A DNA stretch of 12,572 nucleotides, taken from an uncultured Methanobrevibacter sp. GTDB lineage: Archaea; Methanobacteriota; Methanobacteria; Methanobacteriales; Methanobacteriaceae. The translations under genes were made by a program, and so were the position numbers. The notes under the pieces were generated by a model. That model was given only the letters and a program-made list of their open reading frames with translations, did no database searches and was not told the DNA's origin. The DNA lies in contig CADBMS010000097.1 in NCBI GenBank assembly GCA_902795935.1, positions 1 to 12,572 of the forward strand. Reading direction: 5' to 3'. The stretch's first letter is position 1. Every line of letters starts with the position of its first letter. This document shows, in pieces, positions 7,254-12,572 of this stretch.

Positions 7254-7409
7254 TAAACCAAATGAAAGTAAACAACTAATTACTACTCCAGATATAAAGA
7301 GTTTAATCATGCATGATTGAACATTAAGTGAATCAACATATAACTCCAATTTATTTTGGCTGGTTCTTTTTCTCAAAGTCATATTTCTTGATCTATTAAA
7401 TCTATTCAT
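7251..7409 (-). CDS. Small hypothetical membrane protein (52 aa)
   Basis: This is an unrecognised 52-residue protein. The ATG at 7409 is preceded, 3 nt upstream, by TGGATGTGAT, which matches the ideal AGGAGGTGAT at 8 of 10 positions. That is the main reason for calling it a gene. The N-terminus is strongly basic (MNRFNRSRNMTLRKRTSQNK). The last ~17 residues (KLFISGVVISCLLSFGL) form one hydrophobic segment, so a C-terminally anchored membrane protein with a cytosolic basic tail is likely. Longer versions in this frame (to 7472) lack a ribosome binding site. It lies antisense to its neighbours between cdc6 and archease, and its stop falls in the inverted-repeat arm. No function can be assigned. 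Confidence 0.45.
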   Translation of the reverse strand: MNRFNRSRNMTLRKRTSQNKLELYVDSLNVQSCMIKLFISGVVISCLLSFGL

Positions 7410-7576
7410 TCTATCACATCCACACACTATGATTTTTTGAAATGAATATATAAAGAAAATCCTAAAGCGCATGAGAACTATTAATTTAAGTTTTAGTTAA
7501 ATAAACAACAATTAATTAATAAAAATAAAACAATTAAATAATTGAAAAATTAAAAAAAATAGCATATTATTTTCAA

Positions 7577-7582
7577 AGGTGA
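7577..7582 (+). promoter_or_regulatory. Shine-Dalgarno AGGTGA deciding the archease start
   Basis: AGGTGA ends 8 nt before the ATG at 7591 and supports that start. The GTG at 7579 lies inside the site, so it is unlikely to be used. The later ATG at 7624 has no such site. Confidence 0.6.
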
Positions 7583-7590
7583 AGAAATTG

Positions 7591-8049
7591 ATGAAGACAA
7601 ATACTAAGAATTCATCTCAAAATATGAAAAAATTCAAATTTTTTGAAGTTACTGCAGATATTGGATATTGGGCATATGGACATACAATAGAAGAATCCTT
7701 TGAAAATGCAGGATTAGCAATGTTTGAAGTTATGACTAATACTAAACATGTATCTCCATATATACAAAAAGAGATAACTATACTATCTGAAGATACAGTT
7801 TCATTATTATATGATTGGTTGTCAGAATTACTTTTTTTACATGATACTGAATTTATCTTCTTTTCAAAGTTTAAAATAGAAATTAGTAAAGAAAATGAAA
7901 ATTATAAATTAACTGCAAAATTATTAGGAGAAAAAATAGATTATAGTAAACATGAACAATTGAATGAGGTTAAAGCAGTTACATTTCATCTTATGGAAAT
8001 ACAAAAACATAACAATATCTATAAATCAAGGGTCATACTTGACCTATAA
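7591..8049 (+). CDS. Archease, RtcB ligase activator
   Basis: This 152-residue archease is the partner of RtcB. It speeds RtcB guanylylation and allows multiple turnovers in joining 2',3'-cyclic phosphate RNA ends to 5'-OH ends, as in archaeal tRNA splicing. The family signature FFEVTADIGYWAYG is at 17-30, with metal-binding Asp23. KAVTFH and the C-terminal VILDL, with Asp151, are also visible. The first ~12 residues (MKTNTKNSSQNM) lie before the conserved core. The ATG at 7591 is chosen for its AGGTGA site; ATG at 7624 would remove the extension but has no ribosome binding site. rtcB follows 97 bp downstream on the same strand, the classic archease-RtcB pairing. Confidence 0.9.
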   Translation: MKTNTKNSSQNMKKFKFFEVTADIGYWAYGHTIEESFENAGLAMFEVMTNTKHVSPYIQKEITILSEDTVSLLYDWLSELLFLHDTEFIFFSKFKIEISKENENYKLTAKLLGEKIDYSKHEQLNEVKAVTFHLMEIQKHNNIYKSRVILDL

Positions 8050-8081
8050 TACATAAATACACATTAACTAAATAATTAAAA

Positions 8082-8099
8082 ATAATAATTAATTATTAT
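8082..8099. repeat. 18-bp perfect A/T palindrome between archease and rtcB
   Basis: Positions 8082-8099 read the same on both strands, centred between 8090 and 8091, 48 bp before the rtcB start. Being all A/T in an AT-rich gap, it may be chance. Otherwise it could be an operator or TATA symmetry for a separate rtcB promoter. Confidence 0.35.
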
Positions 8100-8146
8100 A
8101 CATTATATTAAAAAAATATTATCTGATTTTTATAGGAGTTAAATCA

Positions 8147-9595
8147 ATGGAAATAAAAGACACATTAAAAAAAGTAAGAGAATGTGTATGGGAAGTACCT
8201 GGAGGTTATAATAAATCTATGAGAGTTCCAGGACGAATATATTTAAATGATGCTACAATTGAATCTTTAGAACCTGGAGCAATTGAACAAGTAGCTAATG
8301 TTGCATGTTTACCCGGAATACAGAAAGCATCTATTGGATTACCAGACATTCATTTTGGATACGGATTTAGTATAGGAGGAGTTGCAGCATTTAGTACTCG
8401 AACTGGTGTTATAAGTCCCGGAGGTGTTGGATTTGATATTAATTGCGGAGTTAGAATGGTGAAAACCAATTTAACAGAAGATGAAGTCAAACCAAAAATA
8501 AAAGAATTAATTAATACTCTTTTTAAGAATGTTCCTTCAGGAGTTGGTAGTAAAGGAAAAATCCGATTAGAAAATAATCAAATAGATGATGTTCTTAATA
8601 ATGGTGCAGAATGGGCAGTTGAAAATGGTTATGGTTGGGATGAAGATTTAGAATATCTTGAAGAAAATGGAAAAATGAATGAAGCTAATTCAGATAAAGT
8701 TTCAGAAAAAGCTAAAAAAAGAGGAATTCCCCAATTAGGCTCCCTTGGTTCTGGTAATCATTTTTTAGAAGTTCAAAAAATTGATGAAATATTTGATGAC
8801 AAAGCAGCTGAAATATTTAGTGTTAATCCTGGTGAAATTGCTATCTTAATTCATACTGGATCTCGTGGTTGTGGACATCAAGTTTGTTCTGATTATCTAA
8901 GAATAATGGACAAAGCATATAAAAATCATAATATTAATCTACCAGATAGACAATTAGCTTGTGCTCCTGTAGATTCTAAAGAAGGAATTAATTATTTTGA
9001 AGCAATGTCTGCTGCAGCTAATTATGCTTGGGCTAATAGGCAAATGATTGTTCATTGGGTTCGTGAATCTTTTGAAGAGATATTTAATAAAAGTGCCGAA
9101 GATATGGAAATGAATATTATTTATGATGTTGCACATAATATTGCTAAAAAAGAAGTTCATGAAATTAAAGGCAAACCTATGGAAGTATTTGTTCATAGAA
9201 AAGGTGCAACTAGAGCATTTGGTCCTGGGCATAAGGATATACCTAAAAAATATCAATCTGTCGGACAACCAGTGATTATTCCAGGAACTATGGGCACTTC
9301 ATCTTATTTATTACATGGTACTCAAACTGCTATGGAGGAAACTTTTGGTTCTACTGCCCATGGTGCTGGACGTAAAATGAGCCGTTCTAGTGCTAAAAAA
9401 GAATTTAAAGGTGAAGAAATTCAAAAATACCTTGCTAAAATGGGAATTGAAATTAAAGCTACTTCTATGCCAATTATTGCAGAAGAAGCTCCGGATGCAT
9501 ATAAAGATGTTGATGAAATTATTAAAACAGCAGATACTGCAGGAATTTCCAAGTTAGTTGCTAAAATGAAACCACTAGGTGTTGCTAAAGGATAA
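8147..9595 (+). CDS. rtcB: tRNA-splicing RNA ligase RtcB
   Basis: This 482-residue RtcB joins RNA 2',3'-cyclic phosphate or 3'-phosphate ends to 5'-OH ends using GTP and Mn(II), through a histidine-GMP intermediate. The whole active site is present: Asp97 and Cys100 in GVGFDINCGVR, Asn204-His205 in GSGNHFLE, His236 in HTGSRGCGHQ, His330 in YDVAHNIAK, the guanylylated His405 in STAHGAGRKMSR, and near-terminal Lys481. The length equals that of archaeal RtcB (about 481). No intein or homing insert is present. An AGGAGTT site precedes the ATG at 8147. It pairs with the upstream archease gene, and a long T-rich tract follows the stop. Confidence 0.97.
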   Translation: MEIKDTLKKVRECVWEVPGGYNKSMRVPGRIYLNDATIESLEPGAIEQVANVACLPGIQKASIGLPDIHFGYGFSIGGVAAFSTRTGVISPGGVGFDINCGVRMVKTNLTEDEVKPKIKELINTLFKNVPSGVGSKGKIRLENNQIDDVLNNGAEWAVENGYGWDEDLEYLEENGKMNEANSDKVSEKAKKRGIPQLGSLGSGNHFLEVQKIDEIFDDKAAEIFSVNPGEIAILIHTGSRGCGHQVCSDYLRIMDKAYKNHNINLPDRQLACAPVDSKEGINYFEAMSAAANYAWANRQMIVHWVRESFEEIFNKSAEDMEMNIIYDVAHNIAKKEVHEIKGKPMEVFVHRKGATRAFGPGHKDIPKKYQSVGQPVIIPGTMGTSSYLLHGTQTAMEETFGSTAHGAGRKMSRSSAKKEFKGEEIQKYLAKMGIEIKATSMPIIAEEAPDAYKDVDEIIKTADTAGISKLVAKMKPLGVAKG

Positions 9596-9599
9596 ATTA

Positions 9600-9632
9600 A
9601 AAAAAAAATATTTTATTTTATTTTTTTTATTG
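9600..9632 (+). terminator. T-rich terminator after rtcB
   Basis: Right after the rtcB stop, nine A's are followed by repeated T-blocks, including T8 (about 9621-9628). This is typical of archaeal U-tract termination. It separates rtcB from the phosphorylase gene. Confidence 0.5.
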
Positions 9633-9657
9633 AAGCTAAACTTATAGTGTGATATTA

Positions 9658-10419
9658 ATGATTGGAATAATTGGTGGAACTGGAGTTTATGAAATAGTGA
9701 ATAATTCAGAAAAAATTAGTAAAAAAGTTGTTAAAACTCCTTTTGGTGATTCTCCAGAAATTTCTTTATTTAAATTAGGTGGAAAAGATGTTGCATTTAT
9801 TCCAAGACATATGTCAAATCATAATACCCCCCCACATATGATTAATTATAGAGCTAATATTTGGGCTTTGAAAGAATTGGGTGTTAAAAAAATTATTGCA
9901 ACAAATAGTGTTGGATCTCTTGATTTAGATTTGAAACCTGGGACTATTGTTATTCCTGATGATTTTATTGATTTTACTAAAATGAGAGTTTCAACTTTTT
10001 ATGATGATAATGTAGTTCATATTGATATTACTAATCCTTATTGTGAAACTATTCGGAAATATCTTATTTCAGAGGCATATGTTCATGATGGAGGAGTTTA
10101 TGTTTGTACTGAAGGCCCTAGATTTGAAACTAGAGCTGAAATTAAGATGTTTCAAAAATTAGGCGGCACTGTTGTTGGTATGACTGGTTTACCTGAAGCA
10201 GTTCTTGCTCGCGAATTAGAAATGTGCTATGCAAATATATGTTTAATTTCTAATTATGGTGCTGGTATTTCAGATAATGAATTAACTATCCAAGAAGTTT
10301 TTGAAATTATGGATTCTCGCAAGGAAGATCTTATAAATTTAATTAAAAATACAATTTCTAATATTTCTTTTGATGAGGATTGCTATTGTCAACATGCCCT
10401 AGATTATGGTGAAATCTAA
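9658..10419 (+). CDS. Purine / methylthiopurine nucleoside phosphorylase (MTAP/PNP family)
   Basis: This is a 253-residue trimeric-type nucleoside phosphorylase. The family splits a purine nucleoside or its 5'-methylthio form with phosphate. Landmarks are GIIGGTGVYE (3-12), PRHMSNH (49-55), TNSVGSL (82-88), CTEGPRFETRAE (150-161), VGMTGLPEAVLA (173-184) and SNYGAG (198-203). MTA phosphorylases have D-Y-D at the purine-binding position; here it is N199-Y-G. Asn there marks 6-oxopurine enzymes, so methylthioinosine, inosine or guanosine is a likelier substrate than methylthioadenosine. This agrees with the methanogen route that deaminates MTA first. ATG 9658 is preferred because MIGIIGG is the usual N-terminus; an in-frame GTG at 9649 would add three residues. 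The 3' end is 11 bp from the opposing regulator gene. Confidence 0.9.
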   Translation: MIGIIGGTGVYEIVNNSEKISKKVVKTPFGDSPEISLFKLGGKDVAFIPRHMSNHNTPPHMINYRANIWALKELGVKKIIATNSVGSLDLDLKPGTIVIPDDFIDFTKMRVSTFYDDNVVHIDITNPYCETIRKYLISEAYVHDGGVYVCTEGPRFETRAEIKMFQKLGGTVVGMTGLPEAVLARELEMCYANICLISNYGAGISDNELTIQEVFEIMDSRKEDLINLIKNTISNISFDEDCYCQHALDYGEI

Positions 10420-10430
10420 AAAAATATTTG

Positions 10431-10634
10431 TTAATCATCATCTGGAATGAAAATTTCATCTATTGTTGTATCAAAGAATTTTGCTATTTTGAATGCTAAA
10501 TTTAAAGAAGGATTGTATTTATTTTTTTCAATTGATATTACTGTTTGGCGTGTTATATTTAGTTCTTTAGCTAAATCTTCCTGTGTTAAATTTTTTATTG
10601 TTCTAAAAATTTTTAGATTATTTTTCATTTTCAT
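10431..10634 (-). CDS. XRE-family helix-turn-helix transcriptional regulator
   Basis: This 67-residue protein consists almost only of a Cro/C1-type HTH domain: LTQEDLAKELNITRQTVISIEKNKYNPSLNLAFKIAKFFDTTIDEIF. The recognition helix is near TRQTVISIEKN, and the tail is acidic (IPDDD). It resembles small dimeric regulators that control themselves and an adjacent membrane-protein gene. Starts at 10634 (ATG), 10628 (ATG) or 10637 (TTG) are all possible. None has a strong ribosome binding site, and translation is probably coupled to the upstream membrane-protein gene ending 14 bp before. It converges on the phosphorylase gene with 11 bp between stops. Its likely targets are the TAAAGT/ACTTTA repeats upstream of the operon (inference). 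Confidence 0.9.
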   Translation of the reverse strand: MKMKNNLKIFRTIKNLTQEDLAKELNITRQTVISIEKNKYNPSLNLAFKIAKFFDTTIDEIFIPDDD

Positions 10635-10648
10635 CAACAGTTCTTTTT

Positions 10649-11068
10649 TTAGTAATAATGATTGTAATATCTAGTACTTATTATTTGGATTATTGTTATG
10701 AATATTGCTGTTACAATTAATGTATAACCTATTAGTAGTAAATTAGAGTATGTGTTTCTTAGAACAAATATTCCTAGAGCAAAATAAATTATTGTTGTTA
10801 ATGATATGCCTAATGTTAAATCATTTGCTTTATTTTTAATTAAGTAAGATCTTTCATCTTCTTTGAATCTGCCTTTACAAAATAAATCAGAATTAACATA
10901 ATTTAACAATATTTTTCTATTTTTAAATGCTAATACTATATTTATCAAATTTAAGAGTATAGACATTATAAATATTGTTATATTTGCAGTTATTAATGAT
11001 ATTACTAATATTAATGTATTTATTATTGATAATGAGGTTATCATAATCATTATATTTTTATTATTCAT
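10649..11068 (-). CDS. Four-helix membrane protein with DERxxxIxxKA motif (DUF2178-like)
   Basis: This 139-residue integral membrane protein has four predicted helices (about 5-27, 29-48, 85-103 and 109-131). A charged cytosolic loop contains GRFKEDERSYLIKNKAND (67-84). The DERxxxIxxKA motif before the third helix is typical of a group of small archaeal and bacterial membrane proteins (DUF2178/DUF3796-like) usually encoded beside an XRE regulator, as here. The ATG at 11068 has a strong AGGGTGAT site 3 nt upstream. It is the first gene of a two-gene unit with the regulator. Biochemical function is unknown; stress sensing or control of the regulator is only a guess. Confidence 0.8.
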   Translation of the reverse strand: MNNKNIMIMITSLSIINTLILVISLITANITIFIMSILLNLINIVLAFKNRKILLNYVNSDLFCKGRFKEDERSYLIKNKANDLTLGISLTTIIYFALGIFVLRNTYSNLLLIGYTLIVTAIFITIIQIISTRYYNHYY

Positions 11069-11071
11069 TTT

Positions 11072-11079
11072 ATCACCCT
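11072..11079 (-). promoter_or_regulatory. Strong Shine-Dalgarno AGGGTGAT for the membrane-protein gene
   Basis: ATCACCCT on the plus strand reads AGGGTGAT, 3 nt from the ATG at 11068. It is complementary to the archaeal 16S 3' end except at one base, and it fixes the operon's first start. Confidence 0.75.
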
Positions 11080-11083
11080 ACAA

Positions 11084-11147
11084 TAAGTAAAGTAAACTAT
11101 ACTTTATGTAAAATACTTTAAACATTATGTCATATAAACTTTACTTA
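11084..11147. promoter_or_regulatory. Repeat-rich operator/promoter region of the XRE-membrane protein unit
   Basis: A 10-bp perfect inverted repeat, TAAGTAAAGT (11084-11093) and ACTTTACTTA (11138-11147), brackets the region. The hexamer ACTTTA/TAAAGT recurs at 11088-11093 (TAAAGT), 11101-11106 and 11115-11120 (ACTTTA), and in the right arm at 11138-11143. The first two form a hexamer inverted repeat with a 7-nt spacer. The cluster covers the expected promoter of the minus-strand operon (TATA-like sequence near 11100-11112) and lies just upstream of the NifX-like gene. It is a good candidate operator for the XRE protein. Confidence 0.5.
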
Positions 11148-11194
11148 AAGGAGATATAAAGATATAAAAACCAATACTGAAAATAAATACTAAT
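11148..11194 (+). promoter_or_regulatory. Upstream region of the NifX-like gene with SD-like or BRE/TATA sequence
   Basis: AAAGGAGAT (11147-11155) looks like a ribosome binding site, but no ATG, GTG or TTG follows at usable distance; the real ATG is about 40 nt further. An alternative reading is a promoter: ATATAAAAA (11162-11170) as TATA box, with the purine-rich stretch before it as BRE. That would start a short-leader or leaderless transcript near 11190. I favour the promoter reading. Confidence 0.35.
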
Positions 11195-11530
11195 ATGAAA
11201 ATCGCAATTGCATCAACAGATGGAGAAAATGTGAACCTCCACTTTGGAAAAGCCAAAACACTATACATATACCAATATGAATATAAAAAAACAAAATTTC
11301 TAGAAAAACGTGAAGTTCAAATTAACCCAAACCAAAAACATCAATGGAAAGAAACATTAAATATGATTAAAGACTGTAACACAATCATCTGCCAAAAAGC
11401 AGGTATGAATGGAAAATATGGTATAGAACAAGCTGGTTTAAACTTAATAGAAGAATCAGGACCATTAACTGAAATATTAAACAACTATATCAAACACTAT
11501 GAATTTATGAATACTCCACTAAAATTCTAA
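11195..11530 (+). CDS. NifX/NifB C-terminal-like iron-molybdenum cofactor-binding domain protein
   Basis: This 111-residue single-domain protein is of the dinitrogenase Fe-Mo cofactor biosynthesis family (NifX, NafY, NifB C-terminus). The opening MKIAIASTDGENVNLHFGKAKTLYIYQYE has the family pattern SxDGxxVxxHFGxAxxxxIY (His16, Phe17, Gly18). Two cysteines (Cys61, Cys66) and KAGMNGKYGIEQAGL follow. Stand-alone members are common in methanogens without being part of nif clusters and are thought to bind or carry Fe-S or metal clusters. No nif gene is in this window, so a nitrogenase role is not implied. Codon use differs from its neighbours, with many AAC, ATC, TAC and ACA codons instead of T-ending ones. 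It is divergent from the XRE/membrane-protein operon. Confidence 0.85.
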   Translation: MKIAIASTDGENVNLHFGKAKTLYIYQYEYKKTKFLEKREVQINPNQKHQWKETLNMIKDCNTIICQKAGMNGKYGIEQAGLNLIEESGPLTEILNNYIKHYEFMNTPLKF

Positions 11531-11639
11531 AATAATGGATAAATCCTAAATAAAAATTAATTTTCAAAAAAATAGACACCATATAATTTAAAACTTAAAA
11601 AAATGTTTAAAAAAAAATGAATTTAGGGTGCTTAATTTT

Positions 11640-12357
11640 TTAGTTTTCGGATAGTTGTTGTATTGCTGTTTTTGGTATTGTATCATTGTGTTATGAATAA
11701 TGCTCCTAAAAAAAAAACATCAAATATACAGTTTTTTTCTAACTGAATTTGGCGCGTATTTATGTATTTCTCACATATTGAATCATTATTGAGTAATTTA
11801 AAGAAATCTCCTATTTTACTCCAATTCCTTTGAATTTTTTCCATTAATCTGGTTTTTCAAATAATTCAACTTTTAATCAATTATAAAATCTTTTTTCCAC
11901 CAATATTCTTTTTATTTTCTTAAATACACATAATGAACATAATAAACAATCATCAAGCTTGTTTTAATTGAAATTATTTCTTAGAAAAATGAAAGGAACG
12001 AATTTATACTTACTAATTCCAATTTGATAATTATTATAACCATAATACCCTTTTACCAAAGATTAAAATATCTCCTTTTATAATAATTCATCTTTTTTCA
12101 AGGATTTCGTCGAAAAGTTTTGCATCATTTGAGGCTCCAGAATGGATTAAAATAGCAACAAGACATCTAATGTCGAAATCTATTACAACAGTTGATTTAA
12201 ATCCAATATAAAAATCCTTTAGACGACGAATAATTCCATTACAAATTCAAAGACTTAAGATACATTTAGCATAGTTATTTATGTTTTTAAAGTCAAAGGA
12301 TGCTAAAATTTTATGAGTCTTCATAGAACGCATAATTTTAAATATTTCTTTCAAAAT
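11640..12357 (-). pseudogene. Decayed DDE transposase (IS4/IS5-like insertion sequence remnant)
   Basis: No long frame is open here, but minus-strand frames joined across breaks give a transposase. The order is: ILKEIFKIMRSMKTHKIL then FDFKNINNYAKC (from about 12357); then GIIRRLKDFYIGFKSTVVID and HSGASNDAKLFDEILEKR, ending in TGA (about 12095-12230). In a shifted frame come KGYYGYNNYQIGISKYKFVP and FKKIKRILVEKRFYN; further on, FFKLLNNDSICEKYI and the C-terminal TIPKTAIQQLSEN before TAA at 11640-11642. At least three frameshifts and several stops interrupt it. The expected second catalytic Asp (IFDKGYY) is GGT, Gly, at 12055-12057. The Glu region reads SKIGDFFK, with Gly where Glu is expected. 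The element is dead. I found no terminal repeats; the exact IS family is open. Confidence 0.8.
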
Positions 12358-12572
12358 ACAATATTGAACATTTAGAGCCTAAATTTAACTTGCATTTCAC
12401 TAAAATTAGCAAATAAAACACATATAATACATAATATTTAAATTCAGCTATAATAAAAAACCATATTTTTAACAAATAATAAAATGTATTTTTTACAAAC
12501 CAACATAAAACAACATTACAATAAGTAAAAATACATAAAAAAAATCAGGACACAATATTTTAACAAAAAAAA

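Noticed and set aside
8954..9268. 104-residue minus-strand frame inside rtcB
   Set aside because: It sits within the conserved RtcB core containing His330; no start signal and no recognisable domain.
10447..10674. Plus-strand frame of 75 residues over the XRE gene
   Set aside because: It is antisense to a clear HTH protein; its Phe/Ile-rich composition reflects Lys-rich codons on the other strand.
11570..12565. Similar GACACcATAT / GACACAATAT stretches near both ends of the dead transposase
   Set aside because: They are in the same orientation and imperfect, so they cannot be terminal inverted repeats, and they are too weak to call as target-site duplications.

Overview
The window looks like chromosome of a very AT-rich methanogenic archaeon of the order Methanobacteriales. 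Methanosphaera, or an AT-rich Methanobrevibacter, fits best. The archaeal assignment rests on an Orc1/Cdc6 initiator, an MptE-type archaeal pterin pyrophosphokinase, an archease/RtcB pair and an archaeal FtsY. AGGAGGTGAT-type ribosome binding sites occur together with starts that lack one. No rRNA, tRNA or CRISPR array was seen.

Layout, left to right. Positions 2-961 hold the 3' part of ftsY (+), converging on a 63-residue tautomerase-superfamily gene (-, 1083-1274). After a 288-bp AT-rich gap comes a probable two-gene operon (+): a dUTPase-like gene (1563-2012) and an acetolactate-synthase-like TPP enzyme (2037-3692). These converge on a class V aminotransferase (-, 3793-4941). A divergent promoter region follows, then mptE (5160-5882) and an Orc1/Cdc6 gene (5937-7082), both +. 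The roughly 500 bp after cdc6 hold a 101-bp interrupted inverted repeat and a likely unannotated 52-residue membrane protein gene (-, 7251-7409). The RNA-ligation pair archease (7591-8049) and rtcB (8147-9595) comes next, then a purine/methylthiopurine nucleoside phosphorylase (9658-10419). On the minus strand, a four-helix membrane protein with a DERxxxIxxKA motif (10649-11068) and an XRE-type regulator (10431-10634) form a compact unit. It faces a NifX/NifB-C-like gene (+, 11195-11530) across a promoter region rich in TAAAGT/ACTTTA repeats. The last kilobase holds a decayed DDE transposase on the minus strand (11640 to about 12357) with several frameshifts and stops.

Functional picture: mostly housekeeping genes for protein targeting, dUTP removal, pterin/cofactor synthesis, replication initiation, tRNA splicing/RNA repair and salvage of methylthio-nucleosides. 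The accessory part starts at about 10.4 kb: the regulator/membrane-protein pair, the NifX-like gene with different codon use, and the dead insertion sequence. I found no clear new defence or conflict system. The least explained items are the inverted-repeat element with the small gene next to cdc6, and the repeat-rich operator region of the XRE/membrane-protein unit.
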